A stretch of DNA of 64,000 bases from Ascaris suum (GCA_013433145.1 CM024187.1:3674826-3738825); one strand, 5' to 3'; shown: positions 1 through 14,300, counted from the first letter of the stretch. Notes: generated by a model from the sequence alone, not told the origin. Translations and numbers: made by a program.

Positions 1-3000
1 TTTATCTACAAAGTAATCACGAAATTTTTGGTATTCCCGACGGAACGAGGCTTCTATTGTCGTGATGTTCAAGATCTCAGTAGTCCGTGTAAGTTTTCCT
101 TTTAGCCGTTATTCAGGTCTCGGTAGTTCTTACTGAATACTTCATTAGCCTTTTTTCAGGTTTATAAGAAAATTGGATTGAAATGAGTCAGGATGACGTT
201 GAAAAATCGCCAATCGGATTCCGCTTTTTATGGGATAGCATGTATCTGAGTCTGTTTTATTTCTAGTTGCTTCATGATTGTATTATAAGTCGATTTTGAA
301 TTTTTTAACGTCCTCAAGGCTTTCCTACAATACACACCACATGGTCGCTCCAAATTGTTTATGTTTGGAAGAAATTTTATCCACATTTGCGTATTTTTGA
401 GGAAGTGATGTTTATTGGGTTGGAGGCGGTCCGGTTGTGTTATTAAACGTTGCAATTGGATAACTGCAGCCTCTTTTATCCTTAATGCCTTGGCCTTATT
501 GCGTTGTTTTAGTGTTGCCTAACTCAGTTTCGCAGACACATCTTCTCTGCGCCACACTATTGTTTCCGTTTATAGTGGTATTGTTTTGTGAAGGGATTAT
601 ATTTCTACGCTTTTCGCCATCGACCAATCGTGTTCAAAGGTTTTCTGCAGCAGTCGTTACTCTTTATGTCGACTATATTGTGTGTAAGTTTTCATTACTG
701 TATTCAAATTTGATGTAAATTGGTAAAACTTTAGATGTGATTTCTCTTAAATATCTAAGAAGAGTTGTATAAGCTTGTTTATGATCCTTTTATGTGTGAA
801 AGTTCCTGAGTCTGGTTTTCTTCTGCTGAAAGACTTTTTGAATTTACCTTTAATTTATTGTGATTTACGTGGTTTTTCTTATACTTTGCTTAAAAGTAGA
901 TCAACTCAGGACTAGAAGAAATTCATTTCCTTGTGAAATCGTCATTTTCCACTCGAATTTTTCTAGAACCTTAAAGATGATTTTAATTGTTGTCGTCGCA
1001 TAACTTTTGTTTCTTAAACAAGGTGTTCATAATATGTCTTATTGCTATCATTTGAAATAAAAAAAGGTAATGGAAATGTATGTGTGCCTTTGGATTGTAT
1101 CGTAGGTATTGATGTGGGTGTATTTTCATACTTTTACTGCAGTTATCCTCTTCCATGCAGGATATTTTGCATATCTTTAAGGCTTTCTCTTGGCGGTGAT
1201 TGTTAATCAGCTATGCAAATGTGCCGTCGGACGGCTGCGACCTAACTTCCTCTCTGTTTGTAATCCACAGTGGGAGAAAATTAATTGCTCAAGTGGAGAA
1301 ACATGGATAGCAGATGCATTTTGTAGAGGGCCACCCAAAGCTGTAAAGAAGGCTCGTACAAGGTATGCAGCTTGATGGCTTGTTTTATTCTTGTGTGTTC
1401 TGTTCGTTTCATAGCAAGTTTTCAAATGATAGCGATCAGTGTGGAAGGCTGAGTAACTTTTCGTATTGCTGTGGAGCAGAGGCTTCAAGTGACGCCTTCT
1501 GTATTGAGGTTTCAATGTCGTCTTAGAGGTTCTCGGTATCTGATTAATATTACTAGAAAGATTGACTACAAGAAGTACTTTGGTATTTTCGAGTCGTATA
1601 AGCTAAACTTTGCCGCCCATGATTTTTGCTTTCTACTGCAGCAGATGAAGGACATTTGATACAGCCATTGACTTAGAGCTTTAATGGGCATTTGTAATGT
1701 GGGGATATCAGGACCTAGAAGAGGCTAATAGAAGATGATGCGAGCGCTAATCACTGTTAGTTTTTTTTGCCATATTTGTATTCCTACTGCTGAGAATATA
1801 TTTGGAGTTCTGGCTGAACTTTATTTGATGTCAGTTTGATGTCAAATACTGCTCTAACGGTCTGAAAGTGCAGAAAGTAGTCTTAAGTTAATAGTGAGCC
1901 GTGCCCGTGAGATGTTAAATTGAAGGCGCTTCGCCATTGTGCTTTGCTTAAACCTGAGCAAAATAGGGCGATTTGACTTTGTCGACATCAGGCAAGGGAA
2001 TATTCGATTCCGGTGGATGTATTGGAAATAGATTAACGTCGTCCAGTAGTCACAACGAACGCCATATTTGAAATATTGGTGACAGGGAACACCTATTTTA
2101 GTGCTTGGAAATCTTAAGCATTGAATATTTCCGTTTAGTTGCCCAAGCGGACATGCGACAGCATCTGTGTTGGCAATGTGTTTCCTCATTGCGTATTTTT
2201 ATCGAATCATTCCACGCTCCTCGATTAATGCTCGGATTGCTTGGATTCGACGTTTTATACTTTTCTATTCTATCTTTGGTGCGTTGTTTTTCGAAGTTTT
2301 TAGTGCTTTTAAGGAGCTTCATTTCATTTGTTTTCGTTTGCAGATATAACGAGTAAAGTAGTTTTTCAATAAAACTCATATATTATGGGGTATATAATAG
2401 AAAAGAAGGCATGAAAATTGCAGCGCGGATACCGTTGAGAAGCTTGCCTCCGAGTTTTTATCTCCGTCTATGCCATCGGTGGAAAATTTTACAGTGGTTG
2501 TGGTGCGTAGAACTGCTATATTATTTCCCTTTAGTGATGGATACATCGTTCTTAAAAGTTCATTTTCCGTTTTCGACGGGAATTTTGCATAATTATAGTT
2601 TTGTGAAAATGATTCGGTAAAATGTTTTCGGTTTATATGGCCATAGTTAAAACATGCGTGGATAATACCATCTTGTCCCTCACATAAAGCTGCGCGTGGA
2701 TAACTCTCTCTTGTTCGGCTCTCCGCCTTCATCTTAAAATCGTGGATGGATAACTCCTTCCGCTTCGTCTTTCGTCCTCATTCTTCTTTTCCGCCGTTGT
2801 CTCTGTTTGGTGCTCATAGAGAGCTGGTTTTCCATGAACAACTAACTCTTGATCGGATAGTCCCAATGAAGTTCTAGCACTTTTTGCATTTATTCTATGC
2901 ATAGGACAGATGTCTGCCGATCATGCCGTATTGCGGTGTCGCGCTATACTGCTGCGAAAAGTAAACCTATGCAAACAGACGTGACTTATGTTAATTCTTT

Positions 3001-3949
3001 TGTCCAGTGGCGCAGAACTGGGGAATTTTTTGAGCTAAAAATAGTTGCAGTAAGATTACTAAGGCTTGCGGCTCCCAAGAAATCACAATCTGTCTCTTGC
3101 AACTAAGGGAAGATTTCTCGATCTCTCGAAGCCCGAATTTGTGAAGTCTGCCTAAATTTGTTTGAAGGGTCGAAAGAATCGTAGCGATAAAGCAGACATT
3201 TCAGATTATTGAGGAACAATAGAAAAAAAAAAAGAGAATAGAGCGTTTCTGATACTAGCAATTCTTCGAAACTGACAGTTTTAGCGGAATAAACTGCATT
3301 CAGAACTGGTATAATGGTTTGTAGCAGGTACTAACCGGAGCGAAGCGGTGCTAAATTTTCTGCTTGTTTACTTCCTTCTTTTATTCGGGGGATTGGGGAT
3401 TTATTCACTCACCGCTTGGCATAATAGGTTTTAAAATCTTTGCCTTGTGTTAAAACCAGAAGAAACATTAGATATGTTGTCACCAGAAGTATCAGTTAAT
3501 ATCCAACGGGATCGAAAGGCACTCCACATGAAAACCCGAAACCACTTCGAGAGGTAAACGAGGAAGGGCAAGCGTGAAAACACCCACGGAAAAGAACGAC
3601 CAAATAGCTTCGGAACCTATACATTTCATCGTATGCAGGTCATCCTCGAGAGGAAGGTACAATATCACATATTAATGCATCCTTCCCGTCTGATCAGTAA
3701 TTTGTTCTGGAATGGGCGATCAGTTCTTTAAATGGACAGACGGAATTTTTTGTATATGTTGTCGGAGTCACTGCAAAACTAGTGGTTTGCAGGAACGGCT
3801 ACTGTTTGGTGACACGCATAACGGACATGTGGCATTATCCCTCTGATGTAGTATGGGGTGCGTTGATTGGATTTGTTATCGCCTATGTATTCTTTATGCG
3901 ACGCGTATGCGTTGATTACAGGAAATTTCATAGTGTCAAAGGTCATTAA
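1..3949 (+). CDS. Lipid phosphate phosphatase, PAP2 superfamily (3' part; 5' end outside window)
   Basis: Integral-membrane phosphatase that would dephosphorylate phosphatidic acid, lysophosphatidate and related lipid phosphates. Exons read: 1-88, 528-683, 1182-1362, 2139-about 2282, 3793-3949 (stop TAA 3947-3949). Phases match at the first three junctions. The three catalytic motifs are visible in order: C1 KCAVGRLRP (exon at 1182), C2 PSGHA (exon at 2139) and C3 TRITDMWHYPSD (last exon). The first exon carries the loop ERGFYCRD that follows the first membrane helix in this family, so TM1 lies upstream of the window. Hydrophobic segments fit TM2-TM6. The spacing between the helix before C3 and the C3 motif equals that in vertebrate enzymes. 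The fourth donor is uncertain (2279, 2283 or 2286); only the latter two keep frame. The first residue of C3 is Thr where Ser is usual. Which worm paralogue this is cannot be decided. Confidence 0.85.
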
Positions 3950-6650
3950 TGGCCATTCTTTGCAAAGTCGCACTTCTGCCGTTCGTTGTTGTTAAAGTCG
4001 CTTTGAAACCAATATTTATTCGCTCTCAATCCATCTTTTAGTAATGGGGATAGTGAGCATATTTCAGCAAATCCTTTTGATCATTAAGCAAGCGTCATAT
4101 TGAAGTTTTTTGAATGAGTTATCCAAATCCGTATTTCTTTTATATTTCTTTGCAAAGGTGATGCAAAATGTTATTTCAAGAATATATGTAAATTTTGACT
4201 TTTTTGCTTTTATGTAATCAGTGCGTCGATGTTATGGGTTTATCTATTCGTGTTTATCAATTTCTTAATGCGGGATGTCACATCGTTTTGATTATTGATG
4301 TTTGTGACTTCGGCCATTTGCTCTCGAAGGAACATTGTAGTTCTCCACTGAGCGTGGTCGGGAAAGAAAATTTCCAAGCTGAGTTGAGTTTTTTTTTGAG
4401 AAAAGAGTTTACGAAATTATACATATTTTGAAAAGCTTGACTTCAACCATTGAAATTCTGTTTTTATTGAAAAATTTATTTTTTTCCCTGACCTCCTAAC
4501 ATTATTTAGGCCAGTATTTCTTAAACTTTTCCTGTGTTGGGAAATTCCGAGCACGCTAACGAATATAGTGCGCCACACAGTTTTAACTTTATAATTGATG
4601 AATTCGACTCCATATATTGATTATTTGCTAAAGTACTAACATCATTAAAGCTTGGAGTATTGATATGCTAGGAGGAGGGTACGAGGGGGATTACATTTCA
4701 GGATTTCATTAAATTCTGATCAAATGTTATAGGGAACCTTGAAAACGTAGATGGGGGTAGTATGATGTTCAGAGTATTTCGAGTCTCCTCTGTTGTGATA
4801 TCTGCTCTCAGTGGAAGAGTGGGTTGGAGTTCTTTGTTACGTTTTTGTTATCTTTATCTTATTCGTAACGCCTCATTGTTTATGCTCACTGAAGGGTTGT
4901 GAATGTTTGATTGTGAGATTTTTGCGTTGTGGATTCTGTTGACAATTATGTGAAACAGTAAACGGTTACTCATCATCGGGCTTTCTCATGTAGTGCCAAG
5001 GAGGGAGGGGAGGAGGGTTACGATTATGTCATAGTATAAAGAACAGCTCGAATTTTTCGGACATTAGTACTTGATACCTAATCGAGAAGTTTTTAGTCCT
5101 GAGGATTTCACGATCTGTGGGTCAGGCTGCATTCCTTTTCTTCTTAGTGCAGCCAAATTGCTTTGCATCGATGTCTGCTGTTTGAGAGGACTTTAACTAG
5201 TGTTGGTGTTTGGATACTGGAAATCGGCAACTTCTGGACAGAATGAGGTTCTCTTTAAAAAAAACCTCTTGTGGCGGTACTAACTAACTCTGGTTCTGAA
5301 AATCAGAACTTCACATATAAATACGACTGTTGATAGTGGATCAAGCATCTCGAATATGAGTGAGTTATCGTTGGATTCGTTCCAGTCGTTTGAAAAACTT
5401 ATTTCAAGCCAAGTTGTCTCCACTTCTAGACTAATCTTTGCATTTAATAAGATGGCGAAAACAGATGGCTAGAGTTTACTATGAAGCTGCAAGCGAGATG
5501 ATACTAGGAACGCTATCAATAGGTGCAATGGAATCGAAAATGAAAGGAATACTTCCTTCTAATTTTGTTAATTTTACAATAAGAAGTAACTTGAAAGGTG
5601 ATATTTATTCCGCCAATAAAAAATAGAATACGATTGATCAGATGTTTTGCAAGGATGTGTGCTTGAGTTCACCAGTTAAAGTGAAATTTAAATTCAGATA
5701 TCTTGAGAAAGGGAACATCACTTTGATATGATTTTATTAATGAGACTGCTCAACGATACTTCAGTCATATTCTTCAGTGAGTTGCAACCATGTCGCCATT
5801 TTACCTTTAACTTTTGGTCAGTAGGTTCTATTTGGCGTAATTTAATGAAGCGGATTCTAATCTATTTGAATGCTTTCTAGAAAAGATTTAACTGAACTCA
5901 ATTCGTCGTAAATAAAAAGTATATCTGTGATGTTTTTTTTTTGTACGATTCGCAAAGAGAAGTAAACGTTCCCACTCGTGGAATTGACAGTTGCAACTCA
6001 TCGCAATATTTAGAAAATTTGCAGAGTATAGGGAAGACGCTTCTTCGTGAGTGTTCCCACTTCTATAATATCGCATCGAAAATGCATTCAGGTGAGCATT
6101 ATCATCGCATTCGATGAAAATTTGCTTAGCATAATGATTGGCGGAAATCGTTTGTTCGTGGAGACTTGGCGAGCGTTACTTCTTAATCAGACGAGCATAA
6201 ACTGCTGCAAATGTCGCCGGAATAAGCTGAAAAAGTAGATCGCATTAGGTGAGTCGGGTTGAGGTTATGAGGTTTAATCTATTCGTTATTTTCCGTTGTT
6301 TTGCTTTGCTTATGCAGTAAAGACGTCATTGTTTCGAAAAGCTGTTTGCTGATGAACGGTTAAAAGTTGGATAGGCCAACCGATCTAATTTTATACAAGA
6401 GAAGGTAACTTCTCCTCTGGGTTGGTCCTCTATCGCTCCTTCTGTCCCCACTTTGATTCTAGTGCTATTTTATAATTGTCGGAAGATTGGGAAGTAAAGG
6501 AGTTTCATCTAAGGATTAGTGCAGTAGTATGAATGAGGCGATAAGTTGGGATAGTGCGGAGGTAATGTCGTCGTGACCAGTGCGACGTGGCCACAGTTGT
6601 GCTAATCTTCGATCTTTTACCTCATATAATTCTATTCTCAATGTGCACCA
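3950..6650. other. Convergent intergenic interval
   Basis: About 2.7 kb between the 3' ends of the lipid phosphatase (plus) and the tetraspanin (minus). It is AT-rich. Open frames here are short, lack domain-like composition and are not flanked by convincing splice pairs. No RNA gene or mobile element recognised. Confidence 0.6.
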
Positions 6651-9600
6651 TCAGCAATAGAGCTGTCTGATTCCCTTCCTAGTAAAAAAGAGAATACAAC
6701 GAACCATCAGACATGCTGAAGTGACGGATAGCCACGCAGCAACTTGCATAACGGCGAGCAGGTCAGTTCGCAGTGGCATATAGCACGTATCGACGTGAAC
6801 GAGTGAGTGATCCGGATTGGATGGATCAACGCTGAGGCATTGTTCCATCACGTTACTCACGCAACTGCAAATCATCCCATAGACGAGGAAACTCGCTTGC
6901 TGACCATGTCTGCACCGGCCACTCACATAAAATGCTCACAAAAATGTTTAGCCTGCTTTGCATTGGGGGACGGCGTTCACTGAGTTTATTCGAATTTGTT
7001 TGGGTTAAGTTAACCGTTGCGTGGTGTGACAACCGAATTCCAGTGGGATCTAAAGAGGGAGACGATGGGAGGATGGAAGAAGAGCATTGAACGCATCGAT
7101 CTTCATAAAAATTTCTACTTTAGAAGCCACAGTCGGCCGCATGCCATCAATGGTTCACCGTCATTCAAATGGCATTAAGAAATCCAGGATAAAAAAGAAA
7201 TGTCCACTGAAGTAGCCGAAGTGTATTTGAAAAAGCATTTGATGTACACAGCGTTTTCGTGAAGCTTGAGATCTTCATTGTTCAATTTAAACTGTAAGCA
7301 TTCAAGCAATTATATCTAACGATGGTAGTGCGTCTTTATAAAGTGGTACTGAATGCTTGCCGTTACGAATGATCGTCTGTACCTATCTCATCGCTATGTA
7401 TGTAAAGGTACTCTTGCCACTTTTGTAATGTTAAATTAAATTTTATTTCGAATTGAGTACCATAAGCTAAAAGATCTTTCAGAAAATGTTTTGTTGAACA
7501 ATATGATTTATATTTTATTGAATCGATGACTGTAATTAAGTGAGAGAATAATTTCAACATGCTGACGTTAATAGAGCATTGATCTCTAAGATGAGTTATA
7601 CTTGAACTGGACGTATTTAATTTGTTGCTCTTGTAAATGAGGCTGCTAAACTTGAATCTTCTATCTACACAATTGCCATTCAATTCCTCATTTGTAGGCA
7701 TTAAGAAAGAAAAAACGATCAGATCGACACTATTAGTGGATTAGAGACTTGTAGACTCATATTTTTTGTTCTCAAAAGACTCTCCCATGAACAAAATGTT
7801 GCTGACTGTGCGATATTTCAAGATGAAATACTTTAAATAATTTTAGTGTAGAACTCATTTCCACCTATTTTTATGAGAAAACTTGGAAAGTGATGACAGA
7901 TATTTGTGACCTTTTTGTTGCCAAGTTCATTGTTTCCTTCAAATTGCTTTAAATCACTGAGGAAGCGAATATATTGAAAAGATTAGCAAAACAATTTCAA
8001 TTAGCCATTCGCAATCGGATAATTCCGCTAGCAGTATATGAGTGTGATTGCCTTAAATATTTTGAGTAGACGTTCCTCGATGAGAATATCATTTCAAGCA
8101 ACTCGTAAGTTGGCTTACTATTTTAGTTGAAAACCAACCATGAGAGTGGTAGTTTTTGTTTCGGTTCCTTTTGATGCATATACCATTTCGATGTTCGCCA
8201 TACTCTTAGATTATCGGTACCGTTGACACCACAACAATTAAACTAAAGTCGCATTCTTTCATAATCGAGAAAAGATTAATATTTCACGTAAATAATAATA
8301 TATATTATTTGAGCATTTTGAAATATCCAAATTTCGTTTTTATTATCAATTTCGCTTTCAGCAGAAAATTTATCCATTAATCGATGTTGCGATAAATTAC
8401 GACGAATATTTGAAAGCGAGGAAGAACTCAGGTAATAGAGAAAGTCTTACATTTGTTTGCAATTCATCCCATGCACGTGTGATCCCTTCCATTTCAGGTG
8501 TTCCATATAATTCTCTCAATGATGTGAGCATTTTCAAATGAAGCGGTATATGATGTTGCAGCTGAAAATTATTTATTAAATGATAGTTGCATTCATTAAT
8601 GACAGCATTATGCGTTATAAAGAGAAGCATTATCCAAATGGTCGTAGTGCTTCTCTTGAATAAAATTCGAAGAGTAAACAAATGTGGATTATAAAGAGAT
8701 GAAAGTGAAACGCTATGTATACTAAGAAATGCTTGGTTATTTGGTTCGAATGCTGCACTCAGATTTGCTTTGTAAACGATCGACCGATTGATTACCTGAT
8801 GCCTGAAGACGAAACCCATAACACCACCAATGAACAGCATAACGAATATCACAAAACTGGCAGTTGTATACTGAAATTGGGAAAGCAATTTTATTATTGA
8901 AAAGGAAGAATGTAAAAGATAAAAAACGTCATAGTTGCTTGTAAAAAAAAATAGCAAACTATTGCCTACTTTCGCTGGAAGTGTCTATTTTTTCGGATAT
9001 ATTCTTCATCAATTGACATCTTTTAGAGATTAGAATCTATACAGTGCAATTGTGGCGAGGTAACTGCATACATTAAAACAAGAATATTTAACACTTTTGA
9101 ACACAGATGCGATCAACGTGTGAGGCCTGTGCAATGTAAGAGGTGAAGGAATATTGACTAGGACTAGGAAAGGGTTTTGGCACAAATCGATTTCGAGATA
9201 GGTCAAATAATAAAATGCTTAAAGCGTAGCATTATAGTGACTTAAAATTTAGAATCATGCCATTTATGGAGGCGTTCATTATTCTTGGATCTTAACTTTG
9301 CATTCCTACGCCCACACTTTTTCGATTTTAAAATAACGGCGGTGGAGGAACCTCTTGTTTCCTTTAGTTCTATAATCCTTTAGTTCTAACGCCACTGCTG
9401 TTATCTTCTTCATTCTATGCATCAGCCCTACATGTATACGTTCCATTCATCGGAACGAAGGAGGGGGGGAGGGGGTGGAGGAAGAAGAGCGAAGAAGAAT
9501 AATGTACAAAAATGCTGATTTTCGTTTTCTAAATGCTGAACAGAAACATGAAAAAGGGAATTTCAATGGCTGCATTAACAAGTTGAAATTATTGGAAACT

Positions 9601-10309
9601 CACCGAATAGATCATGCATCTAAGTTCCTTATTTATTGCATAAATGGAAATTGCAGCGTTGATGAGTGCAAAAACTGAGATGACTATCATGATTCGCGCC
9701 ACATCTACGTAAAGGCTCGGCTCCAGGAGCTCGGCATATGCGAGCGACTATGTACTAACCAACATCCGTAACCGAAAACAGCCACCGAGAGCAACTGCAA
9801 AACAGATTAACCACTCTGTCACTGAATATAACCAAAATACTAATAAATATTATAATTATTCGAATGATTAAAAGAGAAGTCCGTCACCAAGATCTGAAAA
9901 TTTATTTCGAAAGGAATTGACCGTCCCGTAAATGTGACAAATCGATGTTTGCTTCCATTACAATTAATGAATAGCTCACAGATCATGTATGGCAATTGAT
10001 TAGTGCGACTGAGTTGTAGGATAAGTGTTCGAAGTTATTTTCTGCTAAATTATAGTGCACAAAACGGCTATAAGAAAGGGCTCTCCAAAATTGTCTAGTT
10101 GGGCAATGGCCTTGAATTCTTCCGCTCGTTCACAGTTGAAAGTGCATTTTTGAGGTACATAACAGCGGTTGACTGATAACAAAGTTGTTTTTGGCGATAT
10201 GCAACAAGGTCACTGCTCATACCACAGAGAGGAGATTCGTGGCGAAGAAGCACAGCCGTACCGTCCTTCCGACAGCGCCATAGGCAGACCATGTCCCGAA
10301 TGCACCCAT
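6651..10309 (-). CDS. Tetraspanin family protein (complete, six exons)
   Basis: Four-pass membrane scaffold protein at the plasma membrane or endosome. Exons in transcription order: 10309-10223, 9794-9604, 8870-8796, 8561-8451, 8242-8139, 6864-6651. The start Met is at 10309-10307 ([13 protein letters not shown]). TM1 spans exons 1 and 2; TM2 contains [16 protein letters not shown]3 is [17 protein letters not shown]. The large extracellular loop holds CCG (FNCCGV), then LPLSCC, whose first Cys codon is split by the last intron, then further Cys in MEQC and DTCY: a six-cysteine loop. TM4 begins [13 protein letters not shown] and the frame ends in a short basic tail. Phases agree at every junction except inside exon 2, which is 191 nt instead of a multiple of three. 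The final exon could instead be spliced at ATG|GTTCGT. The length of about 260 residues is normal for the family. Confidence 0.85.
9604..9794 (-). other. Tetraspanin exon 2 with one-base frame disruption
   Basis: Both boundaries are strong (acceptor TTTTGCAG, donor GTGAGT) and both neighbours join in phase 0. The 5' part reads [14 protein letters not shown], completing TM1. The 3' part reads [16 protein letters not shown], leading into TM2, in a frame displaced by one base. Exon length is 191 nt, and 192 would restore the frame. The shift lies between about 9706 and 9747. No intron of credible size fits in that space. Confidence 0.75.
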
Positions 10310-11289
10310 TTTTACAGATAATTGCAGCTAGCGATTGATTGCCGGCCGCAATCGCAGCACTTATATTCTCAATGGAAGAATATGCTTATCTCACAGTGAA
10401 CGCTTATGACAACTCTGAACGTTTTAAGTCTGAAAATTATTCGTTATGAAACCATCAAAAATAATTGTCTCTTTTAAGAGAGCAGCAAGAAAGCGATAGA
10501 AAAACAACGAAGAGAATTTCGTTTCACAAAGTTATTTGGTCTATTTCCCCAGAAGAAGTACGTCTAAAGTGTCGTATAGCTTAACACATCAAGCACACGA
10601 ACACACCAACTGCGGCTGCGCTACTGCATAAGTATTCGACTACTGCGTAAGTATTCGACAATTCGAACAGAATAATAGTGTGTAGCTGATGACGTTGAAT
10701 GCTTCTACTGAAATTCCATTTGGTTACTATACTCCTTTTCTGATTGATGTTTTAAGAAGTGATAATGAAGTTCTATTCGTAAAAATACGTACATTTTGCT
10801 CGCGACGCTTAAAGCAGTCAGATCTGACTGATGTGACCGAATAGCTTAGTAAATTTGTGCGTCGGGGTTGAATTTCAGGTTTTCAGCTTCCTAAGAAATA
10901 TTGCCTCTAGACGTAAAAGTATTATTTAATCCAAAAGGCTACAGCTTAAAGCTTAAAGACATTGATCAATTGATGACTTAAAGAATTGACATTTCAGACG
11001 TCACAACGGCAGAATCATTCAGTTTTGTAATTTAAATAAGACAAAAACTACTGAAAATGAATACAGTGCTGGAAGAGTTTCATCGAAATGGTTTTTTTTT
11101 TTCAGTAATTTGGCTCTCTGTTAGCAATTTCAAGCTATTGCCCCTTAAAAATAAGAATATTTCACGAACCAGGAAGTTAGTAACGTCGTAAAGATTCTCA
11201 ATTCTCACTTGTTTAGCAGTAAATAATTTTAGACACAGAAAAACGTGAGAGCAGTAAATTTTTAGGACGAATAATAAATAAGCAGTGAC

Positions 11290-11314
11290 TGTGTGTGTGT
11301 GCGTGTGTGTGTGT
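11290..11314. repeat. GT dinucleotide microsatellite
   Basis: Run of alternating GT with a single GC interruption, visible by eye. Intergenic, about 1 kb upstream of the tetraspanin start. Confidence 0.9.
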
Positions 11315-14300
11315 TTGCCGAAGTCGAAAGGGAGTGCGAATGACGGTGGGTGGAGGCGCTTGGCGCGCTGAGTAGAAAACGCGTTTTCAATTCAAGTTTC
11401 TGCGATGAAATTCCCCTCGCTCGCGACCCTCGTTATCTTCCATGTGTGCAGCTACTTACTTGTTGCCATTCCTGCATCGTCATTCACTCACTCTTCCGTT
11501 TGCGGTACTCATCGCTGATGATACAATATAACAATTAACTATTTTATATTTTGTACATGCATATAACAATGTGATCTAATAATGGGACTTAACTTGTGAA
11601 AGGGCTTGAACTTGAAACATGACGATGTTTCACTGATGGATGTCATTTTATGGCGCAGCTTTTTTTTAATGACGTGGTGAACTGGGAAATGCAAGCAGCC
11701 GTTTTCAGTGGTTTAGCACGGTAAACTTCTCCGCACATTGCAACGATACGTACCATTGAGTGCACCTTAAAGACCTATCTCATATGACTGTTTAAAGATT
11801 CCTAATGTAGTCGATGAACAAATCAACCAGTCAATAGCCGAATCTAGTTTATTACTTTCACAGATGCAAGAGATCTACAACTTAGTGCTACGAAATAGAA
11901 AACCTGAAAAAGAATAATAAATTTTGCAGGTATTTAATCAGCAAAAGTAGTGAATGCGCTAAACGAATATGACGATAAACAGTCAATATTTTTATATACG
12001 ACCTAAGGCAGCGATAAACAAACGCGGATTGCTAAGCTGTATAAGCGTAGAGAGGGACGATGCAGCTGCCGTTTTGCTTTGGAGTGCATCGCCGGCATTT
12101 GCCAACTTACTACTGCCCAGCGTTGAAACTTGCCAGACGATGAGGTGTCACACTTCCGCTAAGTTTATTCCCTGAGGAAACGTTCTGACCTACAGTTCTG
12201 ATACTCCAGTATATCGTTTTCAGAGGTTTGCTCTCACATACTCCCGTAATGGCCGTTAAAAGGGGTGTTCGCACAAAAGGTGCCTTCGATGTATCATCCG
12301 TGTGTCAACGTCTCAAAATGATTTCGCGCGTGACAGACAAGGCGAACGGAATAGACAGACAAGAACAAAGACAGTGCGATAAAAGGAGAGAGAAAACCTT
12401 GACGAGGAAAAACTCGAAACGACGCAACAGAAACGGGGAGTGACTTGGCAAAGAGGAGGGATTTACATACGTACATAGGCGTAATTCCTCCTTCACCTGC
12501 ACCTCGTTTGACTAGAAAGGGGGTTAGGAGAAAATTTCATGGTTTGTAGAAATCGACCCACAAAAAAAATGCAGAGTTTGCGATACATGGAATCAAAATT
12601 TTTGTGAGTGAACATTGAAAATCATTTAAGTCTAAAAAATTTTTGAAAAAATTCTCCGATAGCATCGAAATTTTAAGCGTAATTTTCTAATGAAGTAGCA
12701 ATACAAGAAGAAATTATTTCCTGAGTAATTAAATACGACTATTCTTATCATTATAATGAATTTCATTATGCAAAAAAAAAAAGAATAATCATAAACAGTT
12801 TGTTAATTAGTGATGTTGGAATTTGGGCAAAACGGATGAATTTTTTAACTCTATAAAAGTTGTTGACAAAAATACTGAGAGAAGAAATTGCGTGAAAGCT
12901 TACGAAATTTTATAAATGGATCATATGACGCATTTCTCATTCATACAAAAGGAGCTCTCTTCGAAGAGACGTTAGGAAAATCAAACTTTCCTTTTCTTTA
13001 AACTTACTTCATTATTGAATTAAAAGTGCCCATATTTGAAGCTGATAAAAATTATTAAATAGAAATAAAATATAGAAATATCATCGTTAATTAGTTTCGT
13101 AAATTTAATTATGGGCTGAATGTAAGTAACAGCAAAATGTGAGCAAGAGAACATCCGACAGAATTGTTTCACTTCAGTAAAACCCTAAATTACAGGTACT
13201 AATTTTTCTAAATTACAGGTAAAATCAAGTAAGTGAACCTAGTGGAAATACTCTCTAAACATAGCACATAGCTATTTTCTTGCACACGTTGAAATAGGAT
13301 ATATCTATATGCGTAGTCGGCTTAAACTCATTAAAAACTTTTGATGGACAGGCATCATGGTATGAAGTCATAAAGCATTCATGAGGATGACGTCCTTATG
13401 CGCTAGAGCAGAACTATTTCCGGAATATCTGAACAGCCATCTGAAAACTGGTTTCAAGCCAGTGTGAGGATGTGTTGAGTTCTGAAGAGCGCTCTCAGCA
13501 CTCCTCTTGAAACGTTTCGAATGCAGCACATTCATTTTCGTCTTGATTTTTGATGAAATTTCCGGAAGGTATAAGGAGAGGTGTATCTTCTTTGATGAGT
13601 ACGCTTTAACAACCGTCGATTGTGCAAGGAAATTCTACTTATGGAAAATGCTTTAAAGACGGTGAAAAGCTGTAATTTCCCATTTAGTTACTTTAGTCAA
13701 AAAAACATTCATTACGAATAAATGTCTCATCATATCGCTTTCACTTCCGCTTAGATGAAGCTGTAAAGTCGCCTGAAGGTTAGAGCGTAGATTGGGCTCC
13801 TAGGCATCGGATGCTGATGAGTCCATTCATCGTTGTTTGCCTTAAGAGGCGAGTCCGGCTTTGGTGCATCGCCCTGCTCCTGATGAGCGTCCTCGTAAAA
13901 AGGCTCTGTGGGACGGAGCCAAAGAATCTGATAGGAGCCCTCTTACAACTGACCGCGCAGTAAACCAATAGGAACTGCGCAGTAAACCATCGAAGTGTGG
14001 TAATAAAAGCCCAAAAGACCATTTTGTCAGAGCACTTTACGTGCTTGTTTTCTTACCTTGTGAAAAAAAGGCGCCATTTTTTCAACCCTTCATTGCTCAC
14101 TGTCCATTTTGCAACGACTGAAGTTGTCTTCTTTGGTACAAAGAATGCAAATAGCACATTTACCTGTATGAAAGGCTCAGCATCTCTCTTGTTTAAGATG
14201 GGAGTCTTCTATTCAAGAACAGTCATTCATTTTTTCTAGTTTTCGAGAATACAACTTACATTCAGATAGTAATTTTTTTCTGCAGTACTGTTTAAAAAAT

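Noticed and set aside
2376..2732. 118-codon minus-strand open frame
   Set aside because: Sits inside an intron of the lipid phosphatase gene, on the opposite strand, without recognisable features.
5011..5023. Short GAGGGTTACGA match shared with 35620-35630
   Set aside because: Eleven bases in G-rich surroundings; too short to call a dispersed repeat.
7363..7701. 112-codon minus-strand open frame
   Set aside because: Lies in the last tetraspanin intron, AT-rich composition, no domain and no splice context.
8397..8957. 186-codon minus-strand open frame
   Set aside because: It is one frame reading through two real tetraspanin exons and the intervening intron; exon borders with good splice sites explain the conserved parts.
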